This document shows, one piece after another, positions 49,946 through 58,461 of a DNA stretch of 64,000 bases; the first letter of the stretch is position 1, and each line of letters starts with the position of its first letter. The position numbers and the translations under genes were made by a program. Source of the DNA: JAGWBD01 sp965197455 (GTDB lineage Bacteria > Chloroflexota > Anaerolineae > Aggregatilineales > Phototrophicaceae); assembly GCA_965197455.1 (NCBI GenBank), contig OZ240208.1, positions 2,418,001 through 2,482,000 of the forward strand. Reading direction: 5' to 3'. The notes below the pieces were generated by a model that was given only the letters and a program-made list of their open reading frames with translations, was not told the origin of the DNA and ran no database searches.

Positions 49946-51178
49946 ATGTCGCTCCGGACTGACGTTAAAAAACGCGTCCTCATCCTGTTGTCGGATACAG
50001 GTGGCGGACATCGCGCGGCGGCCGAGGCCATCCGCGACGCCCTGTTCCGCGAGCCTGGCGCAGACTCTGTCGCCGTCGAACTGGTGGACGTCTTCCGCGA
50101 TTACTCGCCGGCGCCCTTCAAGTACCTGCCGGAGATCTACCCCTGGTGGGTGAACAACAGCAAGCAGTCCTGGGGCGCGGGTTACAAGCTCTCCAACACG
50201 CGCCAGCGCGCGCGCATCCTCTCCACCACCATCTTCCACACCCTCGAACTGGGGCTCAAACGCCTGCTGCGCGAGCATCCCGCGGACGTCATCGTCTGCG
50301 TGCACTCCGCGCTGGCGCGGCCCACCATGAAGGCCATGCAGAGCCTGCCGGGACGCGCGCCCTTCGTGGTGGTCGTGACCGACCTCGTCTCCACCCACCA
50401 CATGTGGTACGAGCGCCGCGCTGAGCGTACGCTGGTGCCCACCGCGGCGGCGCTTGCGCGCGGCTATGAAAACGGCCTCACCGGGGAACAGTTGCGCCTC
50501 ACCGGCTTGCCGGTGCATCCGGCCTTCATCGATGGCCTGACTGACCAAAGCAATGCGCGGGCGGCGCTGGGCCTTGAGCCACAACTGCCGGCTGTGCTGC
50601 TGGTGGGCGGGGTGGACGGCATGGGGCCGGTTTATGACACGGCGCTGGCGCTCAATGAACGCCGGCCGGCCTGTCAACTGCTCATCATCGCCGGCCGCAA
50701 CGAGACCCTGCGGCAACGCCTGGGGGCGGTCGCCTGGAATCAGCCGACGCAGGTTTACGGCTTCCGCAGCGACATGCCGCGGGTGCTGGCGGCCACCGAC
50801 ATCATCGTCACCAAGGCCGGCCCGGCCACCATCAGCGAGGCCTGCATCGCCGGCCTGCCGCTCATCCTTTACGATGCCATCCCCGGCCAGGAGACCGGCA
50901 ACGTCGCCTGGGTGGTTGAGCATGACATCGGCGTCTTCACGCCTGAACCGCAGGAGATTGGCGACACCCTGCTCGCGTGGCTGGCCGAGGGGCCGGCGGG
51001 GCTGCAGCGACGCTCACAGCGCGCGCGCGATCAGGCCCGCCCCAACGCCGTCTTCGAAATCGCCGCCGAAATCTGGCACCAGGCGCAGCAGAGTCCGCGT
51101 GCCACGCGTGGCAACCTGCTGCGCCACGGTTTCGAGGACCTGGCCGCCGCCACGCGCCGCCTCACGCGTGACACCTGA
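49946..51178 (+). CDS. GT28 glycosyltransferase, MGDG-synthase/diglucosyldiacylglycerol-synthase type
   Basis: 410 residues. N-terminal VLILLSDTGGGHRAAAEAIRDAL is the MGDG-synthase N-domain signature; the C-terminal half has VLLVGGVDGMGPV, YGFRSDMPRVLAATDIIVTKAGPATISEA and LYDAIPGQETGN, the MurG-like donor-binding motif. It should transfer galactose or glucose to diacylglycerol, making membrane glycolipid. In phototrophic relatives this serves photosynthetic membranes, but glycolipids also occur in non-phototrophs. Tail after about residue 370 is unrecognised. Confidence 0.92.
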   Translation: MSLRTDVKKRVLILLSDTGGGHRAAAEAIRDALFREPGADSVAVELVDVFRDYSPAPFKYLPEIYPWWVNNSKQSWGAGYKLSNTRQRARILSTTIFHTLELGLKRLLREHPADVIVCVHSALARPTMKAMQSLPGRAPFVVVVTDLVSTHHMWYERRAERTLVPTAAALARGYENGLTGEQLRLTGLPVHPAFIDGLTDQSNARAALGLEPQLPAVLLVGGVDGMGPVYDTALALNERRPACQLLIIAGRNETLRQRLGAVAWNQPTQVYGFRSDMPRVLAATDIIVTKAGPATISEACIAGLPLILYDAIPGQETGNVAWVVEHDIGVFTPEPQEIGDTLLAWLAEGPAGLQRRSQRARDQARPNAVFEIAAEIWHQAQQSPRATRGNLLRHGFEDLAAATRRLTRDT

Positions 51179-51278
51179 GCGCGCGCATTTGCCCTGTCCA
51201 GTTGGCTATGCAGACAGCTCATTTATTTCCCTGCCCGCTGCAGCTGTTCCGGCCAGAACCTGCGCATCTGCCAAACGC

Positions 51279-51296
51279 TTGACAACAGATTGTCAA
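51279..51296. terminator. Bidirectional hairpin between GT28 and the dioxygenase cluster
   Basis: TTGACAA-CAGA-TTGTCAA, seven perfect AT-rich base pairs, lies between two convergent genes and is followed on the plus strand by TTTCTT. It could end both transcripts. Confidence 0.45.
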
Positions 51297-51306
51297 TTTC
51301 TTGCGA

Positions 51307-52101
51307 CTACGCCTTGAAATTTTCCCCGGGAGTACGCGAGCCTTCGTAGTTAAACTCCGGGTCCCGCTGTGCAATCGCCTCGGAGATCTCGCCTTGCCAG
51401 AAGTCGGGAGTCGTGTGCCACGGGCGCACGTGCCAGGCCAGCACCAGAGTACGGCGTACGTCGGTCTGGTTCCGGTCGGCCGCGTGCAGGGTGCGGGCAT
51501 CCAGCAGTACCAGGTCACCAGCTTTCACGGGCAAATAAACCTGGTCCGGGTCAGTACTGAACATGACCGGGTCGTCTTCGCTGACGAAGCGGGCGCCCTG
51601 TTCATGGGCTTGAACCATCCGGTCGTGAATGGGGAAACGTTTGTGGTGGCTGCCGGGGATGACCTTCAGGCAGCCGTTTTCGACAGACGTGTCGGTCAGA
51701 TAGTAGTTCAGGGCGAAAACCTGCGGCCAGGGCGACAGGCTGAGAGGATCGTCCCAGAAGATCCAGTCCTGGTGCCAGTAGAGGGGCGGCCCGCCCGCTT
51801 CCTTGGTAAGAATAATGATCTTGCCCTCGGGGCTGAAATCGCCAAATCCCAGGGCGGCGAGCGCCTCATAAGTGGGTTTCCAGGTCAGCAGTTTGTCGAT
51901 GAGTACATTGTCCACCGCATGCACGTCGATAAGCTGACCCTGATAGCGCACATCATGCGGCTCGATATGATCCGCGATTTGTCGTTCGGTCTCCGCGCGC
52001 AATTCCTCAAGAAGTGCTTCCGGCAGGACGTTCTCAATAAGTACGTAGCCCTCGCGCAACATGAATTCCCGCTTTTCCAGGGCCGCTTCGGGGGTCAACA
52101 C
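51307..52101 (-). CDS. Phytanoyl-CoA dioxygenase (PhyH)-family protein, copy 1
   Basis: 264 residues, GTG start preceded by GAGGAG. Fe(II)/2-oxoglutarate dioxygenase fold with facial triad His110-x-Asp112 (YWHQDW) and His206 (LHAADR), and Arg216/217 for 2-oxoglutarate. Almost colinear, without gaps, with copy 2 next door (about three quarters identical by eye), so the pair is a tandem duplication. Catalyses oxygen insertion into an unknown small molecule. Last gene of a four-gene same-strand cluster of the same superfamily. Confidence 0.93.
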   Translation of the reverse strand: MLTPEAALEKREFMLREGYVLIENVLPEALLEELRAETERQIADHIEPHDVRYQGQLIDVHAVDNVLIDKLLTWKPTYEALAALGFGDFSPEGKIIILTKEAGGPPLYWHQDWIFWDDPLSLSPWPQVFALNYYLTDTSVENGCLKVIPGSHHKRFPIHDRMVQAHEQGARFVSEDDPVMFSTDPDQVYLPVKAGDLVLLDARTLHAADRNQTDVRRTLVLAWHVRPWHTTPDFWQGEISEAIAQRDPEFNYEGSRTPGENFKA

Positions 52102-52296
52102 GATAATTCTCCTCGCAACTGTCTGCTTGTCGGATATTCCCGGTAGAAAATACTCCCGGATGAAACCTTTCGGTCATGTCTGGCCGGATTGCTCCGCCCA
52201 ACTGTCCTTCAGCGCCTTCATTTTCCTGTTCATCCCGACAGCCTTGCCAGGCAACCGGCTGGCCTCGTCAATCAGCCAGGCGTCAGGCGACAGTAC

Positions 52297-52311
52297 GCCG
52301 AAATTTTCGGC
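52297..52311 (-). terminator. Hairpin at the end of PhyH copy 2
   Basis: GCCGAAATTTTCGGC is a perfect inverted repeat that begins at the last base of the PhyH copy 2 stop codon (52311) and extends downstream on the minus strand. No T-run, so it may be a processing or stabilising element between copies 2 and 1. Confidence 0.4.
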
Positions 52312-53105
52312 TATGTCCCGAGATATTCCCCGGGAATGCGCGAGCCTTCGTAGCCAAACTCCGGGTCCCGCTGCGCGATCGCCTCCGGGATTTCGCCCTG
52401 CCAGTAGTCGGGAATCGTTCCCGTATGGCGTGAGTGCCAGGCCAGCACCAGGGTGCGGCGTTCTTCCGTCTGGTTCCGGTCGGCCGCGTGCAGGATGCGG
52501 GCATCCAGCAGCACCAGATCACCGGCTTTCACGGGCACGTACACCTGGTCCGGGTCATCGCTGAACATGACCGGGTCATCTTCGCTGATGAAGCGGGCGC
52601 CCTGTTCATGGGCGGGCACCAGCCGGTCATGAATGGGATAGCGCTTCAGGTGGCTGCCGGGAATGACCTTCAGGCAGCCGTTTGCCACAGACGTGTCGCT
52701 CAGATAGTAGTTCAGGGCAAACTTCTGCGGCCAGGGCGTCAGGCTGAGGGGATCGTTCCACTCCATCCAGTCCTGATGCCAGTACAGCGGCGGGCCGCCC
52801 GCTTCCTTGGTGAGAATGATGACCGAGCCGTGGGGGGTGAAATCACCAAAACCGAGGGCGGCAAGCGCGTCAAAAGCAGGTTTCCAGGTCAGCAGTTTGT
52901 CGATGACGGCATTGTCCACCGCCTTCACGCCGATGTGCTGGCCCTGAAAGCGTAGCTCGGGCGCTTCCACATGATTCGCGATGAGGCGCTCGGTCTCCGA
53001 GCGCAGTTCTTCGAGAAACGCTTCCGGCAGGATGTCCTCGAGGAGCACATAGCCCTCGCGCAGCATGAATTGCCGCTTTTCAAGAACTGTTTCGGAGGTC
53101 AGCAT
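52311..53105 (-). CDS. Phytanoyl-CoA dioxygenase (PhyH)-family protein, copy 2
   Basis: 264 residues, ATG with AAGGA upstream. Same residues as copy 1: His110, Asp112, His206, Arg216/217. Differences cluster at the N-terminal helices, around residues 92-95 and 112-116, and the C-terminal tail, which may alter substrate choice. 124 bases downstream of copy 3. Confidence 0.93.
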   Translation of the reverse strand: MLTSETVLEKRQFMLREGYVLLEDILPEAFLEELRSETERLIANHVEAPELRFQGQHIGVKAVDNAVIDKLLTWKPAFDALAALGFGDFTPHGSVIILTKEAGGPPLYWHQDWMEWNDPLSLTPWPQKFALNYYLSDTSVANGCLKVIPGSHLKRYPIHDRLVPAHEQGARFISEDDPVMFSDDPDQVYVPVKAGDLVLLDARILHAADRNQTEERRTLVLAWHSRHTGTIPDYWQGEIPEAIAQRDPEFGYEGSRIPGEYLGT

Positions 53106-53229
53106 GGCAATCTTTTCCTTCGATTATGCTAATCGGATTGCTGCGCGGATATCGCGCCAGACGGGCAAACGTTGGGCGAGGGGCGTGGGATCCATTAACC
53201 TGGCGCGCCCCGCGCAGCAGGCCCTGCCG

Positions 53230-54066
53230 TCACTTCAAACCTTTCCCCGGGTTCCGGTTGTGCCGGATCGGCCCGGCAGCGCCAGCATAGACCGGCCGCA
53301 GGGGCTCCGTCAGGGCCCTGGTCTGCTCATACCAGGCTGCCGGCCAGGTCTCATGCGCGACAAAGGCCTGAATGGCTTCGGGTAACTCAGCATACGCCGG
53401 ATAGTACCAGAGCGTGATGTTGGTCCTGCGCTGGTCAGACTGATTGCCGTGCGCGGCATGCAGCAGTTGCGCGCTGCCCATGACCACGTCCCCGGCCTTG
53501 ACGGAGACGTCGACTTCCCCCTCCGCCCGCTGGTAGGCCAGGTGGTCCGGGTCAGCCATTTTACCCAGATCTTCCTGGTGCGCCCCGGGCAGCAGATCGT
53601 GCAGCGCATGGCGTTTCAGGTGCGAACCAGGGATCAGCCGCAGGCAGCCGTTCTGCGGCGTCGTATCCACCAGATAAATCATCAGAAAGCACTGGATGGT
53701 CTGTGGCGTGTAACTGACGGGATCATCCCAGAAGCGCCCGTCCTGGTGCCAGAAGAGTGGCGGGCTGTGGGGCGGCTTGCTGATAATAAAGCCGGAGCCC
53801 CATTTGGGGTCTGCAAAGCCGAGGTCGGCCAGCGCCGCCAGCACCGGGGGAAGGGCGATGAGTTCGGCCATCCCGGGATGGTCAAATACAGGAATCACAC
53901 TGCCCTGGGAACGTTTTTCCTCGAAATGCGCCGCGTCCGTCCGCGCCAGTACCTCGTCAGTGACTGCGCGCAGGCGTTCCAGCATGCGCTCATCGATGAT
54001 GTTTTCCAGCAGGCAAAAGCCATCCTGGTCAAGTTGTTGCCGCTTCCCGCCAAAGTCAATGGTCAT
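53230..54066 (-). CDS. Phytanoyl-CoA dioxygenase (PhyH)-family protein, copy 3
   Basis: 278 residues from ATG at 54066 after AGGAGG. More distant from copies 1 and 2 but with the complete triad: His107 and Asp109 in FWHQDGRFWDD, His203 in LLHAAHGNQSDQRRT with Arg213/214. LIPGSHLKRH is the family beta-strand motif. The upstream in-frame extension to 54135 lacks homology and is excluded. Confidence 0.92.
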   Translation of the reverse strand: MTIDFGGKRQQLDQDGFCLLENIIDERMLERLRAVTDEVLARTDAAHFEEKRSQGSVIPVFDHPGMAELIALPPVLAALADLGFADPKWGSGFIISKPPHSPPLFWHQDGRFWDDPVSYTPQTIQCFLMIYLVDTTPQNGCLRLIPGSHLKRHALHDLLPGAHQEDLGKMADPDHLAYQRAEGEVDVSVKAGDVVMGSAQLLHAAHGNQSDQRRTNITLWYYPAYAELPEAIQAFVAHETWPAAWYEQTRALTEPLRPVYAGAAGPIRHNRNPGKGLK

Positions 54067-54161
54067 GCGCGTTTCCTCCTGAGTGATTCTGTCCCGTGGC
54101 ACTTCCCGCCGCTGTGCCCGCCTCAATGCTACCAATCACCTGCATCGCCCGACCGGCATGG

Positions 54162-54992
54162 TTACAGCGACCGGTTGTCGATGGAGTAAGCCTGATTACC
54201 TCCTGGTCCCAGCGCCCAGGTGCCGCGAAAAAGTGACTGGCGTCTGGGCGGCATGGTTTCGATGATTTCATGCGCAAGGTCGACACGATGCCATTGCGCC
54301 CAGATCGAATTGTAGCAATTGAACACCGCGCAGCGTGGATTGTTGGGGTTCGTCCAGTCGTTCGCGGCGTGAATGAGGCTTTCGGTGAAGATGACCGCCG
54401 AACCGGCCGGACAACTGTAGTCATCCATAGTGGCGCGGATGTTGTCTTCCCAGGGGGAACCCTCGACATTGGGCCGATACGGGTCTGGCCCGCCGTAATT
54501 GAAATGTGCCTTGTGCGAGCCGCTCAGGAACGTGGTGCAACCCTGCCCGGCGATGACTTCCTCCAGCTCCCAGACGACGCGGGTCAAACCGGCGAAGATC
54601 TTTTTCCCGGCAACCTGGTAGCGCATGGCATTGGCCTGCTGTGGCGGCCGCACCACGTGCGGCATCCCGCCATCCGAGCGTTCAATCTTGCTCCAGCCAG
54701 GTGGCCGGATCGTGATGAAAGAGCCTTCGCAGCGGAAACTGTAGTTCTCCTCCGACTGAAAGGGCTCTTCGGACAATATCTCGGCCAGAACACCGACGAT
54801 GGCCGGATGGTCAAGCAATTCCTGCAGTTTGCCTTCATAATTGTTTTTGGCCCCGGCATAGGCCTCGGCCTTCATTTCCTCAATCTCTGCTGCGGAAAGC
54901 ACCGCCGGCAGCAAAAGCCAGCCACGCAGGTCAAAGAAAAACTTCTGTTCTTCGGTCATCGGCACAGCAGCCACAGGGTTTCCATTTGTCAT
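54162..54992 (-). CDS. PhyH-like protein without the iron-binding aspartate, copy 4
   Basis: 276 residues from ATG at 54992, nine bases after GGAGGGG; ATG at 54998 or GTG at 55019 are alternatives. The superfamily fold is clear: FLSGSHKAHF, SLIHAANDWTNPNNPR with His208 and Arg220. At the first metal motif the sequence is PH112-V113-V114-R, so the aspartate of HxD is missing. A small residue here occurs in 2-oxoglutarate-dependent halogenases, but Val-Val is not the classical HxG/HxA. It may be a halogenase-like, differently liganded or inactive protein. First gene of the cluster, promoter at 55034. Confidence 0.88.
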   Translation of the reverse strand: MTNGNPVAAVPMTEEQKFFFDLRGWLLLPAVLSAAEIEEMKAEAYAGAKNNYEGKLQELLDHPAIVGVLAEILSEEPFQSEENYSFRCEGSFITIRPPGWSKIERSDGGMPHVVRPPQQANAMRYQVAGKKIFAGLTRVVWELEEVIAGQGCTTFLSGSHKAHFNYGGPDPYRPNVEGSPWEDNIRATMDDYSCPAGSAVIFTESLIHAANDWTNPNNPRCAVFNCYNSIWAQWHRVDLAHEIIETMPPRRQSLFRGTWALGPGGNQAYSIDNRSL

Positions 54993-55033
54993 GGTCATTT
55001 GCCCCTCCGGTTTCCGCACTCCACAAAGAGTTT

Positions 55034-55053
55034 ATAATACCTTCCTAGGGAAG
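55034..55053 (-). promoter_or_regulatory. Promoter and candidate operator of the dioxygenase cluster
   Basis: On the minus strand TATTAT (55034-55039) forms a -10 box about 42 bases before the preferred ATG. Just upstream is the inverted repeat CTTCC-TAG-GGAAG (55041-55053), placed in the -35/-10 spacer where a repressor could bind. Confidence 0.5.
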
Positions 55054-55226
55054 ATTCTACCGCGAAAAGCATCGCTTTCTGTCGGGCCGGCGCCTTGCTG
55101 TTACGCCCTGCGGCAGCACTGATCGGTGACTTGCCTGTTGCGCGGTCCCTGCTGCGCGATTGCCGCGCCTGCCGTTCTCAAGTACCATGTGCGCCATATG
55201 TTCACTGGAGCGGGAGGCGCTGACGT

Positions 55227-56306
55227 ATGAAGGCGATCATCCTGGCAGCGGGGCAGGGTACGCGCCTGCGCCCGGTGACCCTCACCATGCCCAAGCCGCT
55301 GGTGCCGGTCGCGAACAAGGCCCTCATCGAATACTCCATCGACCTGCTGCGCGACGCCGGCCTGTGCGACATCGGCATCGTCGTCAACAGTCTGGAGTCA
55401 CCCATTCCGCGGCAGCTGGGTGACGGCAGTCAGCTGGGCGTACAGCTCGAATACATCGTGCAGGAGGAGCAGCTGGGGCTCGCGCATGCCGCCAGCCTCG
55501 CGCAAGCCTTCGTCGGCGACGAACCTTTCTGCATGTTCCTCGGCGACAATATCTTCAAGGATCGCCTGGCCGATCTGCTGGCGGACTTCCCGGCTTCCGA
55601 TGCCGAGGCCGCGGTGGCGCTGACCGAGGTGCCGGACCCGGAACGCTTTGGCATCGCCGAGCTGGACGAGACTTACAAGCGCATCCGGCGCGTGGTGGAA
55701 AAGCCGGAAAACCCGCCCTCCAACCTCGCCATCTCCGGCGTCTATCTCTTCCGCTCGTCCATCTTCGAGGCCATCCGCCATATCAAGCCCTCGTGGCGCA
55801 ACGAACTGGAAATCACCGACGCCATCGAGTGGCTCATCAGCCAGGGGAAGTGTGTTCAGCCCTATATCCTGCAGGACTGGTGGATTGACGCCGGCCAGCC
55901 CGAGTCGATCATCCAGGCCAACCAGGTGCTGCTGGGCGAGCTGCCCTACACGCCGCCGCCCACGGATCGCAGCCAGATACTGGGCAATTCCGATGTCTCG
56001 CATCGCGTGCTCATCGGCAGCGGCAGCCAGATCATCGACAGCGTGGTGCGCGGGCCGGTCATCATTGGCGACAACGTGCGCATCAGAAACAGCTACATTG
56101 GCCCCTACACGGCGCTGGGCAACAACGTGGTGGTCGAGGGCAGCGAGATTGAGGACAGCATCGTCATGAAGGATTGCGTCATCCGCAACATGCCGGGCCG
56201 CATCGACTCCAGCCTGCTGGCGGACAATTCACAGGTCACTTCGGCGGAGCATGTGCCGGCGGCGCATCGCCTCATTCTGGCGGAGAACAGTTACGTGCAG
56301 CTGTGA
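55227..56306 (+). CDS. Glucose-1-phosphate thymidylyltransferase, long form with LbH tail
   Basis: 359 residues. Nucleotidyltransferase domain with IILAAGQGTRLRPVTLTMPKPLVPVANK, LGDNIF and ITDAIEWLI, then a C-terminal left-handed beta-helix from about 255 (IGSGSQIIDSVVRGPVIIGDNVRIRNSYIGPYTALG). The long form is StrD/archaeal-RmlA-like rather than classic short RmlA, making dTDP- or UDP-glucose-type donors. No rmlBCD are adjacent. ATG with GGGAGG upstream. Confidence 0.92.
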   Translation: MKAIILAAGQGTRLRPVTLTMPKPLVPVANKALIEYSIDLLRDAGLCDIGIVVNSLESPIPRQLGDGSQLGVQLEYIVQEEQLGLAHAASLAQAFVGDEPFCMFLGDNIFKDRLADLLADFPASDAEAAVALTEVPDPERFGIAELDETYKRIRRVVEKPENPPSNLAISGVYLFRSSIFEAIRHIKPSWRNELEITDAIEWLISQGKCVQPYILQDWWIDAGQPESIIQANQVLLGELPYTPPPTDRSQILGNSDVSHRVLIGSGSQIIDSVVRGPVIIGDNVRIRNSYIGPYTALGNNVVVEGSEIEDSIVMKDCVIRNMPGRIDSSLLADNSQVTSAEHVPAAHRLILAENSYVQL

Positions 56307-56327
56307 GCCTGGGCAGGTGGCTGCCTT

Positions 56328-57494
56328 TTGACCCTGAGCCGACGCAACTTTCTTGCCCTGGCTGTTGCCGCCCGGGTGCCGGCGCGGCTCGCTGCGGCTG
56401 TCAGGTCTGAGGGCATGCAGCCGCCGGTCAAACACGAACGCTTCAACGTGCATCGGCAGCAGCCCTTCAACGGCGGGCCGCCGCTGGACCTGCTGCGCGC
56501 GGACTTTATCACGCCGCTCGATTTGTTCTACGTGCGCAACCACGCGCCCGTGCCCGCCAGCAACGCGGACTGGCTGCTGCAAATCGACGGCGCTGTCCAG
56601 CGACCCCTGCAACTGGACCTGGCGACGCTGCAACGCGACTTTCCGCAATGCGAACTGGTGGCGACGCTGCAGTGCGCCGGAAACCGTAGAATGGATATGT
56701 TGCCAGACCTGGAACCGCTGAGCGCGGTCGCCTGGGGTAGCGACGCCATCAGCAACGGTCGCTGGGCCGGCACGCGCCTGCGCGACGTGCTGGCCGCCAG
56801 CGGCGTGAGCGCGGGCGCACACCACCTGGCGGCGCAGGGCCGCGACGAGATCACCCAGGACGCTGTCACTTTCGGCTACGGCGCGTCGATTCCACTGCAG
56901 AAGGCTCTGGCCGACGAGGCGCTGCTGGCCTGGGAGCTGAACGGCGCGCCCCTGTCGCCCCTGCACGGCGGCCCCCTGCGCCTGCTGGTGCCAGGCTACA
57001 TCGGCGCGCGCAGCGTCAAGTGGCTGGGGCGTATCACGCTGCAGGACGTCCCATCCGACAACCATTTCCAGCAGCGCGCCTACAAGGTTTTTCCGCCCGA
57101 GGTCAGCGCCGACACGGTGGACTGGAGCAGCAGCGAGCCTCTGGCCGCCTTCATCATCAATTCCGTCATCTGCACGCCGGCGCCGGGGGCCATTCTGTCA
57201 GCCGGCAACACGCGCATCGCCGGCTACGCCATTAGCGATGCGCCCGTGGACGCGGTTGAACTCTCCGTGGATGGCGGCCGCAGCTGGCTGCCCGCCCGGT
57301 TGACGGCGGAAGAGGCTCGCTGGAGCTGGCGCTTCTGGGAGCGTGAGGTACCGCTTGCGGCGGGAACGCATGAGCTGGTAGTGCGCGCCAGGGACTGCAA
57401 TGGCAACAGCCAGCCGCCGGAGCCAGGGCCCATCTATAACTTCAAGGGTTACATGATGAACAGCTGGCAGCGCTTGCGCGTTACTGTCCGCTGA
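56328..57494 (+). CDS. Tat-exported molybdopterin-dependent oxidoreductase (sulfite-oxidase fold)
   Basis: 388 residues, TTG start chosen because it opens directly onto the twin-arginine signal LSRRNFLALAVA and because GGCAGGTGG lies upstream. The SUOX-type domain has the Mo-ligand Cys116 in LQCAGNRR, AWGSDAISNGRWAGTRLRDVL, PGYIGARSVKWL, and a C-terminal dimerisation domain (about 280-380). Likely a periplasm-side sulfite or related dehydrogenase. No haem domain is in the protein. Its last 14 bases overlap the convergent kinase gene. Confidence 0.9.
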   Translation: MTLSRRNFLALAVAARVPARLAAAVRSEGMQPPVKHERFNVHRQQPFNGGPPLDLLRADFITPLDLFYVRNHAPVPASNADWLLQIDGAVQRPLQLDLATLQRDFPQCELVATLQCAGNRRMDMLPDLEPLSAVAWGSDAISNGRWAGTRLRDVLAASGVSAGAHHLAAQGRDEITQDAVTFGYGASIPLQKALADEALLAWELNGAPLSPLHGGPLRLLVPGYIGARSVKWLGRITLQDVPSDNHFQQRAYKVFPPEVSADTVDWSSSEPLAAFIINSVICTPAPGAILSAGNTRIAGYAISDAPVDAVELSVDGGRSWLPARLTAEEARWSWRFWEREVPLAAGTHELVVRARDCNGNSQPPEPGPIYNFKGYMMNSWQRLRVTVR

Positions 57495-58461
57495 GCGCCG
57501 CGCGCAGTTCTTCCGCCGTCGGCGCATAATTCCCCACGCGCCGCACGACCAGGCCGCTGGCGCTGTTGGCCAGGGCGACGGCCGTGGGCCAGGGTGCTCC
57601 GGCGCTGGCGGCCAGCGTCATCACCGCGATGGCCGTGTCGCCCGCGCCCGTGACATCGTAGACGTCGCTGACGACCGGCGCCGGGCAATGTTGCAACGCG
57701 CCGTCCGCCGCCGCCAGGGTGGCGCCCTGCGGCCCGCGCGTGATGACCATGGCGCCCGTCAGACGCAGCGTCGCGCAGAGCTCGCGCGCGGCTGTTGCGA
57801 AGTCCGCGTCCGTGGCCAGCGTCCGGCCCAGCCAGGTGCTGGCATCCTCCGCGTTGCATTTGACCAGCCCGAAATCGTGATACTTGTCCAGCTCGCCCTG
57901 GGCGTCGGCCGCCAACAGCGGCACATCCGCCTGGCGCAGGGTCTCCACCAACGCCGGCGTCAACAGGCCGACGCGATAGTCCGAAACCAGCAGCGCATCA
58001 ACCGCGCGGCATTGTTGCTCCAGTTGCGCGCGCAGGCGCTGCTCGCTGTCTGCTGCCATTGGCGCGCGCGCGAGGGTGTCGATGCGCGCCAGCTGCTGCG
58101 GGTAGCGCAGGCCCATCTGCGCCATGATGCGCAGCTTGACCGTCGTATGGCGCGCGGCTTCGCTCACCAGCGCCGCGCAGTCGATGCCCTGCGCCCCCAG
58201 CAGCGCGCGTAGCTGCTCGCCGGCAGCGTCGGCGCCGGTGACGCCCGCCAGGATGGCCCGGCTGCCGAGGCGCGCAATGGTGACGGCGGGGTTGGCCGCG
58301 CCGCCGGGGATGAGGCGCCGGCTCTCGAATTCCAGCACCGGCACCGGCGCCTCGCGGCTCATGCGCGCCGGCCGGCCGCTGACATACTCATCCAGCAGGA
58401 CATCGCCGATGACCAGTACCCGGCGGCCCGCCAGCCGCTCCACCCAGCGTTGCAGCGACAA
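57481..58461 (-). CDS. PfkB-family kinase, HldE/RfaE kinase-domain type
   Basis: 326 residues. Similar to the kinase half of HldE: VLVIGDVLLDEYVSGRPARMSREAPVPVLE, GGAANPAVTIARLG and the catalytic DVTGAGDTAIAVM. The cytidylyltransferase half is absent. It would phosphorylate C1 of a heptose-7-phosphate or a related sugar. TTG start immediately after the DinB stop (TGATTG) with AAGGTG upstream. Being in a run with glycosyltransferases suggests activated-sugar synthesis; heptose itself is not proven. Confidence 0.85.
   Translation of the reverse strand: MSLQRWVERLAGRRVLVIGDVLLDEYVSGRPARMSREAPVPVLEFESRRLIPGGAANPAVTIARLGSRAILAGVTGADAAGEQLRALLGAQGIDCAALVSEAARHTTVKLRIMAQMGLRYPQQLARIDTLARAPMAADSEQRLRAQLEQQCRAVDALLVSDYRVGLLTPALVETLRQADVPLLAADAQGELDKYHDFGLVKCNAEDASTWLGRTLATDADFATAARELCATLRLTGAMVITRGPQGATLAAADGALQHCPAPVVSDVYDVTGAGDTAIAVMTLAASAGAPWPTAVALANSASGLVVRRVGNYAPTAEELRAALSGQ

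Noticed and set aside
51307..55019. Ectoine hydroxylase (EctD) for one of the PhyH genes
   Set aside because: The EctD signature motif was not seen and no ectABC genes are adjacent.
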